A DNA stretch of 64,000 nucleotides from Aldrovandia affinis (Eukaryota; Chordata; Actinopteri; Notacanthiformes; Halosauridae). Positions 51,111 through 62,959 of this stretch are shown here, one piece after another. Location of the stretch: assembly GCA_029706075.1 (NCBI GenBank), contig JAINUG010000480.1:152501-216500 (forward strand), read 5' to 3'. Position 1 is the first letter of the stretch, and each line of letters begins with the position of its first letter. The position numbers and the translations under genes were made by a program. Under the pieces are notes generated by a model. It did no database searches and was not told where the DNA came from. It saw only the letters and a list, made by a program, of their open reading frames with translations.

Positions 51111-52037
51111 CTGGCTCCATCAGGTCGCTGTGCCTTGCATGGCCCCGGTCTTAATATTATTAATAATAATAATAATAATAATATACGCGAAGTCGGGGTT
51201 CGTGGCTCAGAAATCTTCTCTTCTCTTTATTGAAGTCATCACAGCAAGATCAGTAGCACACTCTGACCCTTTCAACCGGGCGAACGGTCTTTTTATTAGA
51301 CCCTGGTTCGCCCTAATTGGCCATCGAGTTTACCAACAAACAACAAATTACACATGCCACAAAAAGGAACATGTATTTGCATAAAACTAGCTAGTTAGCT
51401 AGCTACACAGAGATAAAAAAGAACAAGCTAGCTAGCTAGCTACACACAGATAAAAACTAACAAGCTAGCTAGCTAGCTACACACGGATATTTCCAAGTAC
51501 AACTATACACTGATAGTTACAAGTATTTAGCAACAAGCTACACTAACAGGGGTAAGATCGCCACACAATCATTTAGAATGGCGTGAAGACCGCAGTCAAT
51601 CGTTCCTTGTTTGCAGAATCTCTGAGTTGAATGTACTGTCAGTACAATAGACTTTAAATCATTAAGGAAGTACGCCTGTCATGAAAGCAGCTTGTGTGTG
51701 AGCAACACACCTTTATATCATTAAAATAATAGAGTAAATTCACGTGGAACAAAGGAACCAGCAGACGACTCTTGAAAATAATGTTAATGTATTAAGGGAA
51801 ATGAAGGATGGTCTTTTCACAGAATTAAAAAAATCGCTGCTTTTATCTTTCTCCCCTAATCTGGATGTCGCTCTGGATAAAAGCATCTGCTAAATGCTTA
51901 AAATTTAAAATGTGAAAAAATGATGTACTAGCTCGATGAACTATGACCATGACAGCTCCGCCTCCATTCGCTAACCAACCAATCAATGCTGTGTGTATCT
52001 ACGGGACATGTTGCGAGTTAGATTTTTGTGCTAGGTA
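51111..52037. other. Microsatellite, possible LTR and repeat debris; no gene
   Basis: An (AAT)n microsatellite lies at 51154-51180. A possible Gypsy C 5' LTR lies at 51180-51560. A 45-bp tandem repeat based on gctagctagctacacac lies at 51395-51485. A detached L2 family A 3' tail on the plus strand (gtcgctctggataaaagc) lies at 51868-51915. No coding region was recognised. Confidence 0.6.
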
Positions 52038-52044
52038 CGCAACA

Positions 52045-55000
52045 TTTACATTTTACATTTTAAGCATTTAGCAGACGCTCTTATCCAGAGCGACTTACAA
52101 GATGTGCATTAATACAAGGTGAGAACAATCAAAGTTAGCGTACAAGATCAGTGCAGTAAAACGGCAAAAGACATCATTGCAGGTGTCTGCGTATCATACC
52201 TGTAACATTGGGAAAGAAAAAAGGTTAGTTTTTTTTTTTTTTTTTTTTTTTGAACAAGTAAACAGTGGTGACGACAGATTGACTAGATGGACAGTGTTCA
52301 GTGGTAGTGGAGTCTGAAGAGGTGGGTTTTGAGTCTCTTGCGGAAGATTGAAGTGATTCCGCAGTCCTGACCGACATGGGGAGGTCGTTCCACCAACGAG
52401 GGACCAGGACAGAGAAGAGGCGAGACCGCGAGGTGAGCGGCTGCCAGGCGCCCGGAGGGATGGGGCAGTCAGTCTGCCAGCGGAGGCGGAGCGGAGGGGT
52501 CTGGACGGGGGTAGGGCGTGATGAGTGACTGGAGGTATCGGGGAGCAGTACCTCTGGCGCTTGAAAAGCCAGCACCAGTGACTTGAATCTGATGCGTGCT
52601 GCGATGGGGAGCCAATGCAGAGAGGAGAGTAGAGGGGTGACGTGGGTGAACTTCGGCTGGTTGAACACCAGGCGAGCAGCAGCGTTCTGGACAAGTTGCA
52701 GTGGCTTGATGGCACAGGCCGGAAGGCCGGCCAGCAAGGAATTGCAGTAGTCCAGACGTGAGGTCACCAGGGCCTGGACCAGGAGTTGAGTGGCCTCTTG
52801 GGTGAGGAACGGTCTGATCCTCCGGATGTTGTGGAGGGAGAAACGGCAGGTCCGAGAGATCGCTGCAATATGGCTCGAGAAGCACAGCTGGTTGTCCAGG
52901 GTTACCCCAAGACTCCTGGCAGACTGGGACGGAGACACTATGGAGCCTTCCACGGTAATTGACGCATCAATCATCGGGGAGCCCTTCGCTGGGAGGAAGA
53001 GCAGCTCTGTCTTCCCCAGGTTCAGCTTCAGGTGGTGGGTAGACATCCATGCGGAGATGTCAGCCAGGCATGCAGAGATCCGTGCCGGGATCTGGGTATC
53101 AGATGGAGGGAAGGAGAGAAACAGTTGAGTGTCATCAGCATAACAGTGATAGGAGAAACCATGAGCAGAAATAACAGAGCCAAGTGACTTGGTGTACAGA
53201 GAAAATAGGACAGGGCCTAGCACCGAGCCCTGCGGGACACCGGTAGAGAGGGTGCGGGAGAGGAGAGGGATCCTCTCCAGGCCACCTGGTAGGACCGGTC
53301 AGCCAGGTAGGACTCAAACCATGTCAGCACAGATCCAGAGATTCCCATCTCGACGAGAGATGAGAGCAGGATCCGGTGGTCCACGGTGTCGAACGCTGCC
53401 GACAGGTCAAGGAGGAGGAGGACGGAGCTAAGGGATCGGGACTTAGCGACGTGAAGAGCCTCAGTGACCGCAAGGAGAGCAGTCTCTGTGGAGTGGCCTG
53501 CTCTGAACCCAGATTGGTTGGGATCAAGTAGGTCGTTCTGTAAGAGATGAGCAGACAGTTGATTATAGACAGCCCGCTCTAACGTTTTGGAAAGGAATGG
53601 GAGGAGAGAGACAGGTCGGTAGTTAGAGATGACAGCAGGATTCAGAGAGGGTTTTTTGAGGAGGGGGACAACCTGAGCGCATTTGAGGGAGGAGGGGACA
53701 GAGCCAGAGGAAAGAGAGGAGTTAATGACATTAGAGACAACGGGAGGATGTCCATAGCAATGGACTGGAAGAGGGGGAAGGAATGGGATCAAGAGGGCAG
53801 GTGGTGGGACGGTGGGAGAGAACAAGTTGAAGGATGTCCGAGTCAGGGAGGGGTGAGAAGGAGGACAGAGAGGTGGGAGGATTAGGTAGCGGGATGGGAG
53901 AGGGAGGGGTAGGGGGAAGGAGTTGCGAATGACCTCAACCTTCTCGTGAAAGAAGGATGAGAAGTCATCTGCGGTTATAGAGGAGGGGGTGGGGAGGAGG
54001 AGGGGTGAGAGAGAGGAAAATGTAGCATAGAGTTTACGTGGGTTGGAAACAGAGGATTGAATCTTAGAAAGGAAGAATGCAGACTTAGCAGAGAGAGGTT
54101 AGCGGAGAAGGAAGCCAGGAGTGTGTGGAAGTCAGACAGAGCTGCAGGGGATTTGGATTTTCTCCATTTCCTTTCTGCCGCACGCAGCTTCAAACGGTTA
54201 GCGAATGGAATCGGTTAGCCAGGGGCGGGGGCGGAGACGAGTGGGTTTAGCGGATAGAGGACAGAGTAAGTCAAAGGAGGAGAGAGAGAGGAAAGTAGGG
54301 TGGAAGATGCTACTTCAGCAGGTAGCTGAGAGAAGGCATCAGCAGGGGGAAGGGAAGAGAGGACAGTAGCTGACAGGGCAGCGGGGTGAGAGAGAGCGGA
54401 CGTTGCGACGGACAAGGACAGTGGGAGGAGGTGAGGATGGTTTAGGGACAGAGGGGGAGGGGGAGGGAGAAAGACAGAAAGGAATGGTCAGACACATGTA
54501 GAGGCGATACCGTAATGTTGGGTGAGGCGCAGTTCCTGGTGAAGACCAGGTCCAGTTGGTTGCCGGCCTTGTGGGTGGATGGGGATTCAGCCATGGTGAA
54601 GTCAAAGGACTGAAGGAGGGGAGGAATGCAGAGGCCTGGGAGGTCTCTAGCTGCAGGTTGAAGTCCCCGAGGAGTAAGACGGGAGTGCCGTCCTCAGGAA
54701 GGCACTGAGTAGGGCATCCATCTCGTCTAGGAAACTCCCCAGTGGACCTGGAGGGCGATAAAGAACAATGATGTGCAGTTTACATGGAACAGTGACAGTG
54801 ACAGCATGAAATTCAAAGGAGGAGGGTGAGAAGTGAGGAAGAGGAACAATACCAAATCTCCACAGGGGGGAAATGAGTATACCTGTCCCTCCACCTCTAC
54901 CTGAGGGTCGTGGAGTGTGGGAGAAGGTGTAGGCGGCAGAGAGAGCAGCAGGGGTGGCCGTGTTTTGCGGAGTGATCCAGGTCTCCGTAAGCGCCAGGAA

Positions 55001-55757
55001 CTGCAGGGAGAGTAGCGAGGCCTGGGCCGAGATGAAATCGGCCTTCCGGACAGCGGACTGGCAGTTCCATAGTCCGCCTGCTACCACCACGTCAACACCG
55101 GGAGATCTAGGAGGGTGGATGAGGTTGGACAGATTACGGGTGTGGGTAGAATCTCTCCTTCTAGGCAATCTAGAAGAGGAGACATGGACTGGGATAGGGA
55201 GGAAGCATGTAGTGTTAGATGCAGAGGTAGCACAATAGGGAGATACAAAACTATGATACTCACCGTGCGGCGAGCACTCCTAGCTGGCCCCCTCGGTGGA
55301 CTCCTGCAGGTAGACTCCTCCGTCTTTGTCCGCCGAGTCTTCGTCCGGGAGGCTAGGACGGGAGGCTGCCGCGAAAAGCTGCCGCTATCCACAACTATGG
55401 CTGTTAATATAGCCGCAGTGATGCTAGGCACTAAGTGGCGAGTGCCACCTGCCAACAATAGCCACTAATTAACAACTGTTAGCTTTCTAACGCTATTGAG
55501 GAACGCTCACTACAAACACGGGCTGATCAATGGAACCGATTGAAAGCAGCTGAGTCGCAGTCAGCTTTGAAATAAAGATACAACGCGGCAATGTAATCTA
55601 ATAACTGCTGGAGATCGGCGACACAATAGCCAGCTAGTTACAGTAATCAAAGAAGCATTAAGTGCCAATTCTAGCCAATGAAACAGGGTACGAACGCAGA
55701 GACTAAAGCAACAAAATCTGACGCCGGATGATAACACTTACTAGCGCGCCACGAGAC
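52045..55757 (-). mobile_element. L2-clade LINE (family A, copy 3)
   Basis: Full length on the minus strand: the 3' tail with the inverted stem-loop (gcagacgctcttatccagagcgac) is at 52045-52105 and the 5' end is near 55757. The flanks share the 7-bp duplication cgcaaca (52038-52044 and 55758-55764). Its 5' UTR matches one monomer of copy 2. The ORF is broken by several small indels. Confidence 0.86.
52290..55440 (-). pseudogene. L2 LINE ORF, copy 3 (frameshifted)
   Basis: The endonuclease/reverse-transcriptase order is the same as in copy 1 (LALTETW near 54980, AFDTVDH near 53400, YADDTQLF near 53140, SRLDYCNSL near 52755). Frame changes at about 53250, 53990-54100, 54210, 54440, 54620-54690 and 52380-52560 are mostly one- or two-base losses. 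By eye, amino-acid substitutions relative to copy 4 are few, so indels dominate the difference. Confidence 0.82.
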
Positions 55758-55764
55758 CGCAACA

Positions 55765-56789
55765 TCCTCTGCAACACCCTCTGCAACATCAATACAACCT
55801 CTGCAATGTGTTGCAGAGGATGTTGCATTGCAGTCGCACTGCAGTCGCGCGAGCATGCATAGGCCTTTAACGGTCGCGGGAGCAGATGGCATTGATGTCT
55901 TCAACAGCCTTCAGCTAGGAACTATGATCTGGCACTGGAAATATTTGAAGCTCCGAGACGTAGGAGAGGTATGTTTTTAACAGTAAATGTCAGTCAGAAT
56001 CTGAGACAGTCTAATAATTTATAATGGACTTGGTTTGGTCAGCTAACAAACTCGCTGATAGCAATAAGATTGTGATAGGAGCCAGAGACAGAGGACTGAG
56101 AGAAAAGCTACTGGGGGTGGCAGATCTGATATGACAAAGGGCAGTACAGATGTGTCAGGGCAGAGGATTGACCCAGCAATGTATTCAGTCAATGGGCAGT
56201 GGTGCTGTTCGCGAAACAGTATGCAAAATGGAGTCTATTACTAATACCCATATCTATACAAATCAGTGAATAACCAGAACACTCAAGGTCAGAATAATGG
56301 AAGCATTTTCCATAAAATATTATGAAATACACAGTTTAGAAAAATATACAGATACTGCTAGTAAGAACCCTGCGATGGACTAGTAAACTGTCTTGGGGTT
56401 TGTACACCTGAGCTGCTTTGACAAAAACAGGAGATGAGCTCTTGGCCTATGAGCCACATCGGCTCAATCCAGGCTTACTTGTAAATCATTTTTTTAAATA
56501 ACACAATAAAAATGAGTAAACAAAACTCCAACAACAGCCCTCAAAGTTGAGGCAGAGCAAACTATTTTTACTCACAGAAAAACGTATCATTTGTAAACTG
56601 TAAACTGTTTATTTACCTTTCCATAACTGGTATTTAAGTCAACTTAATGATTTTACTAGGTCAACATTTTAAAAGCAAATATCCTACTTTATTGTTTATC
56701 CAACACCCACAGATACTTTCTTTTCTTTGTGTAAAGCAACTTGATATAAACCCATGTTCCCTTTATCTGAGGCTTGCTACATCTCTCAG
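55765..56789. other. Flank of L2 copy 3 with palindromic repeats; no gene
   Basis: 55766-55830 has repeated ctctgcaaca words and a hairpin cctctgcaa/ttgcagagg. The remaining kilobase is AT-rich without coding motifs. It is duplicated at 62967-63991. Confidence 0.55.
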
Positions 56790-57350
56790 CCAGCCAAACT
56801 ACTACTCAAACAGCATAATTTATGCCATCATATATGGCATATTTGCATTCAAGAAAGCGAGTTCCCTCACTTGAGGGCTTAATGCGATTTCTCCTTTCTG
56901 AGATAATTTGTCCAGTCTTGGCGAATATTCTCACAGATGGAACTGAAGTTGCCACAATGTAAAGCCTTTCTGCCATGACCTTGGTGAGCCTGGAGTACAC
57001 GGCGGCCCGACTCTCCCACCACTTGAGAGGGTCTGAGGTTTTTGGAAGAAGGGGGTCCATGATGACATTTGCTGTGGGATTCCTTGTGGACACTGCACCA
57101 GCTACCCGCTCATAGAAGTGCCTCCAAATGAATGATCCTTGTGCAGCCTACTCCTTCCTGTTGACCTGGTGGCTAACTGGGCACGCTGCAGAGAGTGGTT
57201 CTTCCTGCAGCAGTTGCTATTCTCTGGAAAGCCTCATCTGCAGCTCTGGCATCCCAAAATGCCGCCTTCTAAAATCTTAGGTCGAGGGCAGCAGCATTTC
57301 CAAGGGTGTAGTTATATTCCATTCTTTGGAATCTATCTGCCATGTTTGCA
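56790..57350 (-). pseudogene. hAT/ZBED-type transposase C-terminal fragment
   Basis: The minus strand encodes RFQRMEYNYTLGNAAALDLRF near 57320 and KAAFWDARAADEAFQRI. After a frame change it encodes DPLKWWESRAAVYSRL, YIVATSVPSVRIFAKTGQII and RRNRIKPS. These are the late catalytic and dimerisation blocks of ZBED-like hAT transposases, a family different from the Tol2-like one. Stops and frame changes make it a relic. Its start should recur at the window's right edge as part of the duplication. Confidence 0.72.
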
Positions 57351-57856
57351 CACAGAAAGTTTACCAAACCAAACAATTAATCAATTAATCTTTTTTTTTT
57401 TTATGGCAAAATGTAACGTCTGACAGGGTATAGAAAATGTATGGTTTTTTTCTTCAATCAAAGCTTTATTCAAACTTTTGACAGCAAAAGGGATTTTAAC
57501 AGCATAGAACAATAAGAATTATGAAGGAAATTAAACACCATTCAGTAGGGCTAACAACGAAAACAATATTCATTAAATGGATGGACTACAGTAGGAAAAA
57601 CATTTTTTTCACCCACATTTCGATTCTTTGTAAACAAACCCAATGGCATTTTAACTGCCACATATTTTTATTATTATTAGTTTAGGTAGGTATATATTTT
57701 ACTTTGTTGTGATTTATTCATATTTATTTGATACTAATTTATTTATAGGGGTATATGCCATTACGTTTAATGTATTTAGTTGCATATTACCTTTGATTTT
57801 ATTATTTGTCTTTACTTATTCATAGATAGGTATTTAAATGGAATATGTACTCACAT
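57351..57856. other. AT-rich stretch, no gene seen
   Basis: No coding motif, clear inverted repeat or RNA structure was recognised. A poly-T run occurs near 57390. Confidence 0.5.
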
Positions 57857-58110
57857 TTACTGATGCTTTCTCCTGACTTTCTTCATAAACCAGGAAATTA
57901 TTAAAGGTAAATTTGTTCTGAATCGCCAACAACGCAACACGTTCAGTTTCTTTTCCTTCCTGTAGATCTCACGTTTCAATAAAGAGCTGAACTGGCAAAA
58001 CTCCTCTGTAAAGTAATTCTCAAGATCATGTGGGTATATTTCTTTCAAATAGTCTGTGGCTGCATGCACTTCTTGTATGCCCAATTAATGAAATTTTGTA
58101 AGGAAACCAA
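57857..58110 (-). pseudogene. Fragment of a ZMYM1-like hAT transposase
   Basis: The minus strand reads IYPHDLENYFTEEFCQFSSLLK, preceded by VHAATDYLK and followed by NLPLIISWFMKKVRRK. It resembles the segment before the dimerisation domain in zinc-finger MYM-type hAT transposases. Only about 75 residues remain and no ends were found. Confidence 0.45.
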
Positions 58111-58194
58111 ATTTTTCCTCCACTTTTTGGTAGGTGTCTTTGGCTATGTTTACACTGCAGGCCTGGATGCCCAGTTCAGATTTTTGCCTGTATT

Positions 58195-58685
58195 AAATTT
58201 TTTGGACCACCTGTTTACATCTACTTTTAAAAGTGACCCATATCCAATATACAAATATTTTAAATCTAGGAATCCGAGATAAGGGAGTAAGGTTAATGAA
58301 TGATACACGCATAGGGTTACCCCTGTTTTGCAATAATAAAGTATAAAGCACATATTTTACATTACATTACATTACAGGCATTTAGCAAACGCTCTTATCC
58401 AGAGCGACTTACAGTTTACATTTCTTTACAATCCATTTATACAGCTGGATATTTACTGAAGCAATTCAGGTTAAGTATCTTGCTCAAGGGTACAACAGCA
58501 GTGTCCCACCTGGGGATTGAACCCGCAACCTTAACATTACAAGCCCAGCTCCCTAACCATTATACCACACTGCCTACATTTTACTTGCCCTAAAAAGGGC
58601 AAGGGTCTGAGGTTTCAATGACAGGTGGTCAATTTTTTTGACCGTCTGTTTACATCTACTTTTTAAAGTGACCCATATCCGATAC
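58195..58685. repeat. Direct repeat of about 55 bp on both sides of a SINE
   Basis: Copies at 58195-58250 and 58628-58685 share ctgtttacatctact and aaagtgacccatatcc. The SINE at 58359-58576 lies between them. The repeat may be the end of another element or a local duplication. Confidence 0.6.
58359..58576 (-). mobile_element. tRNA-derived SINE with an L2-type tail
   Basis: On the minus strand the head gcagtgtggtataatggtta (A box) and gggttcaatcccc (B box) form a tRNA-like promoter. A middle part follows with ttgtacccttgagcaagata, and then the tail gtcgctctggataagagcg and an (ATGTA)n end. The tail matches the L2 family A tail, so L2 machinery probably mobilised it. A short attttac duplication may flank it. 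Confidence 0.8.
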
Positions 58686-58689
58686 CTGT

Positions 58690-59388
58690 GTGTGGGAGAA
58701 AAAATAAGAGAAGCTTTGCACTTAGGAACTCCATGCTATGTCCCTATGTTGTCCAATAGATCACTTAGATAACTAATGGCTGCACACGGCTAAATTCCTG
58801 TATGGTTTGCTAACCGGGCCAGGAACAGACCGCGTTATACATAAATATAACCACTGTCAGTATATTATCAGAGTGTCAAGCAAAACAGAAATATTGCCTA
58901 CATGCTATGCTTAGAGTGACACACTTAGGACTTGAAATAAAGCAGGCACATTTAGGTTGTGCAGGATACAGAACTCACAAGGATGGAGTCAAATCGAGGG
59001 TCCAAGTGTCCATTTGTGCAGCAGTAAACCATCTCTGTCCAATGAAGTAATGGTCACGTGTAGGGGAGGAATTCAGACATCACAACCTGAAGCCCAAGAA
59101 ACAGACGCCATACTCATGGTTTAAATCAGCAGGGGGCCCTTCCCCACCAGACAAGACCACAAAGGACGTAGAGCCTGGTTCACCTGTCACTAAAATTTAC
59201 GAGCCCAATTCAGGCAAGTCTCTGACAGCATGAGGAGGAGAGGACATGTTAACACTGGCCTGGTGTAAGGTAAATAAGGTAGCGAGACAGCGATGCAGGT
59301 CAGACATGTGTGAATGTGTAACATTAGCCAGGTGTGAAGGCATATAAAGTCGCTAGGAGCTGACGAGACGGCGACTCTGGTCTAATGT
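58690..59388. repeat. Dispersed repeat, second copy of 340-960, and junction sequence
   Basis: 58690-59250 aligns with 340-960. The remaining 140 bp (59250-59388) contain two similar words around ggtcagacatgtgtgaatg and gctaggagctgac. No gene was seen. It ends at the duplication junction 59388/59389. Confidence 0.5.
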
Positions 59389-62300
59389 AGGTGTCTGCGT
59401 ATCATACCTGTAACATTGGGAAAGAAAAGGTTAGTGGGTTTTTTTGTTTTTTTGAACAAGTAAACAGTGGTGACGACAGATTGACTAGATGGACAGTGTT
59501 CAGTGGTAGTGGAGTCTGAAGAGGTGGGTTTTGAGTCTCTTGCGGAAGATTGGAAGTGATTCCGCAGTCCTGACCGATTGGAGGTCGTTCCACCAACGAG
59601 GGACCAGGACAGAGAAGAGGCGAGACCGCGGAGCGGCTGCCAGGCGCCCGGAGGGATGGGGCAGTCAGTCTGCCAGCGGAGGCGGAGCGGAGGGGTCTGG
59701 ACGGGGTGTAGGGCGTGATGAGTGACTGGAGGTGCGGGGAGCAGTACCTCTGGCCGCTTGAAAAGCCAGCACCAGTGACTTGAATCTGATGCGTGCTGCG
59801 ATGGGGAGCCAATGCAGAGAGGAGAGTAGAGGGGTAGCGTGGGTGAACCGGCTGGTTGAACACCAGGCGAGCAGCAGCGTTCTGGACAAGTTGCAGTGGC
59901 TTGATGGCACAGGCCCGAAGGCCGGCCAGCAAGGAATTGCAGTAGTCCAGACGTGAGGTCACCAGGGCCTGGACCAGGAGTTGAGTGGCCTCTTGGGTGA
60001 GGAACGGTCTGATCCTCCGGATGTTGTGGAGGGAGAAACGGCAGGTCCGAGAGATCGCTGCAATATGGCTCGAGAAGCACAGCTGGTTGTCCAGGGTTAC
60101 CCCAAGACTCCTGGCAGACTGGGACGGAGACACTATGGAGCCTTCCACGGTAATTGACGCATCAATCATCGGGGAGCCCTTCGCTGGGAGGAAGAGCAGC
60201 TCTGTCTTCCCCAGGTTCAGCTTCAGGTGGTGGGTAGACATCCATGCGGAGATGTCAGCCAGGCATGCAGAGATCCGTGCGGGATCTGGGTATCAGATGG
60301 AGGGAAGGAGAGAAACAGTTGAGTGTCATCAGCATAACAGTGATAGGAGAAACCATGAGCAGAAATAACAGAGCCAAGTGACTTGGTGTACAGAGAAAAT
60401 AGGACAGGGCCTAGCACCGAGCCCTGCGGGACACCGGTAGAGAGGGTGCGGGAGAGGAGAGGGGATCCTCTCCAGGCCACCTGGTAGGACCGGTCAGCCA
60501 GGTAGGACTCAAACCATGTCAGCACAGATCCAGAGATTCCCATCTCGCGAGAGATGAGAGCAGGATCCGGTGGTCCACGGTGTCGAACGCTGCCGACAGG
60601 TCAAGGAGGAGGAGGACGGAGCTAAGGGATCGGGACTTAGCGGCGTGAAGAGCCTCAGTGACGCAAGGAGAGCAGTCTCTGTGGAGTGGCCTGCTCTGAA
60701 CCCAGATTGGTTGGGATCAAGTAGGTCGTTCTGTAAGAGATGAGCAGACAGTTGATTATAGACAGCCCGCTCTAACGTTTTGGAAAGGAATGGGAGGAGA
60801 GAGACAGGTCGGTAGTTAGAGATGACAGCAGGATTCAGAGAGGGTTTTTTGAGGAGGGGGACAACCTGAGCGCATTTGAGGGAGGAGGGGACAGAGCCAG
60901 AGGAAAGAGAGGAGTTAATGACATTAGAGACAACGGGAGGATGTCCATAGCAATGGACTGGAAGAGGGGGAAGGAATGGGATCAAGAGGGCAGGTGGTGG
61001 GACGGTGGGAGAGAACAAGTTGAAGGATGTCCGAGTCAGGGAGGGGTGAGAAGGAGGACAGAGAGGTGGGAGGATTAGGTAGCGGGATGGGAGAGGGAGG
61101 GGTAGGGGGGAAGGAGTTGCGAATGACCTCAACCTTCTCGTGAAAGAAGGATGAGAAGTCATCTGCGGTTATAGAGGAGGGGGGTGGGGGAGGAGGAGGG
61201 GTGAGGAGAGAGGAAAATGTAGCATAGAGTTTACGTGGGTTGGAAACAGAGGATTGAATCTTAGAAAGGAAGAATGCAGACTTAGCAGAGGAGAGGTTAG
61301 CGGAGAAGGAAGCCAGGAGTGTGTGGAAGTCAGACAGAGCTGCAGGGGATTTGGATTTTCTCCATTTCCTTTCTGCCGCACGCAGCTTCAAACGGTTAGC
61401 GCGAATGGAATCGGTTAGCCAGGGGGCGGGGGGGCGGAGACGAGTGGGTTTAGCGGATAGAGGACAGAGTAAGTCAAAGGAGGAGGAGAGAGAGGAAAGT
61501 AGGGTGGAAGATGCTACTTCAGCAGGTAGCTGAGAGAAGGCATCAGCAGGGGGAAGGGAAGAGAGGACAGTAGCTGACAGGGCAGCGGGTGAGAGAGAGC
61601 GGACGTTGCGACGGACAAGGACAGTGGGAGGAGGTGAGGATGGTTTAGGGACAGAGGGGAGGGGAGGGAGAAAGACAGAAAGGAATGGTCAGACACATGT
61701 AGAGGCGATACCGTAATGTTGGGTGAGGCGCAGTTCCTGGTGAAGACCAGGTCCAGTTGGTTGCCGGCCTTGTGGGTGGATGGGGATTCAGCCATGGTGA
61801 AGTCAAAGGACTGAAGGAGGGGGAGGAATGCAGAGGCCTGGGAGGTCTCTAGCTGCAGGTTGAAGTCCCCGAGGAGTAAGACGGGAGTGCCGTCCTCAGG
61901 GAAGGCACTGAGTAGGGCATCCATCTCGTCTAGGAAACTCCCCAGTGGACCTGGAGGGCGATAAAGAACAATGATGTGCAGTTTACATGGAACAGTGACA
62001 GTGACAGCATGAAATTCAAAGGAGGAGGGTGAGAAGTGAGGAAGAGGAACAATACCAAATCTCCACAGGGGGGAAATGAGTATACCTGTCCCTCCACCTC
62101 TACCTGAGGGTCGTGGAGTGTGGGAGAAGGTGTAGGCGGCAGAGAGAGCAGCAGGGGTGGCCGTGTTTTGCGGAGTGATCCAGGTCTCCGTAAGCGCCAG
62201 GAACTGCAGGGAGAGTAGCGAGGCCTGGGCCGAGATGAAATCGCCTTCCGGACAGCGGACTGGCAGTTCCATAGTCCGCCTGCTACCACCACGTCAACAC

Positions 62301-62959
62301 CGGGAGATCTAGGAGGGTGGATGAGGTTGGACAGATTACGGGTGTGGGTAGAATCTCTCCTTCTAGGCAATCTAGAAGAGGAGACATGGACTGGGATAGG
62401 GAGGAAGCATGTAGTGTTAGATGCAGAGGTAGCACAATAGGGAGATACAAAACTATGATACTCACCGTGCGGCGAGCACTCCCTAGCTGGCCCCCCTCGG
62501 TGGACTCCTGCAGGTAGACTCCTCCGTCTTTGTCCGCCGAGTCTTCGTCCGGGAGGCTAGGACGGGAGGCTGCTGCGAAAGCTGCCGCTATCCACAACTA
62601 TGGCTGTTAATATAGCCGAGTGATGCTAGGCACTAAGTGGCGAGTGCCACCTGCCAACAATAGCCACTAATTAACAACTGTTAGCTTTCTAACGCTATTG
62701 AGGAACGCTCACTACAAACACGGGCTGATCAATGGAACCGATTGAAAGCAGCTGAGTCGCAGTCAGCTTTGAAATAAAGATACAACGCGGCAATGTAATC
62801 TAATAACTGCTGGAGATCGGCGACACAATAGCCAGCTAGTTACAGTAATCAAAGAAGCATTAAGTGCCAATTCTAGCCAATGAAACAGGGTACGAACGCA
62901 GAGACTAAAGCAACAAAATCTGACGCCGGATGATAACACTTACTAGCGCGCCACGAGAC
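59389..62959 (-). mobile_element. L2-clade LINE (family A, copy 4), lacking the 3' tail
   Basis: Collinear with copy 3 but cut at its 3' end: the final 136 bp, including the stem-loop tail, are absent at 59389. The 5' end is at about 62959. It belongs to the second unit of the 7.2-kb duplication and so probably did not insert independently. Confidence 0.83.
59490..62640 (-). pseudogene. L2 LINE ORF, copy 4 (frameshifted)
   Basis: The blocks are the same as in the other copies (LALTETW near 62190, AFDTVDH near 60590, YADDTQLF near 60340). Indels at about 59575, 59630, 59735, 59850, 60280, 60460, 60545, 60660, 61640 and 62245 break the frame. Most are not shared with copy 3. Confidence 0.82.

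Larger units (their letters stand above)
45730..51180 (-). mobile_element. Ty3/Gypsy retrotransposon C, degraded and interrupted
   Basis: Minus-strand pieces occur in order: gag fragment (50880-51110), reverse transcriptase/RNase H (47074-48648), integrase (46796-46990 and 45728-46386). An L2-type LINE (48641-50806) and a TG...CA insertion (46387-46790) interrupt it. The gag C-terminus and protease are missing. A probable 5' LTR with an AATAAA on the minus strand lies at about 51180-51560, but a matching left LTR was not found. Confidence 0.75.
52181..56798. repeat. First unit (compared part) of a 7.2-kb tandem duplication
   Basis: Matches 59389-64000 from aggtgtctgcgtatc onward, at an offset of 7208 bp at the start and 7202 bp after 55671. 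It covers most of L2 copy 3 and about 1 kb of flanking sequence that looks identical in the second unit. The unit would be 52181-59388. Confidence 0.85.

Noticed and set aside
51868-51915. A second independent LINE insertion at 51868
   Set aside because: Only the L2 tail is present, in the opposite direction to copy 3; too short to call more than a tail fragment or SINE end.
58500-58576. A functional tRNA gene
   Set aside because: A and B boxes are present but they are the head of a SINE that continues into an L2 tail; no complete cloverleaf was evident.
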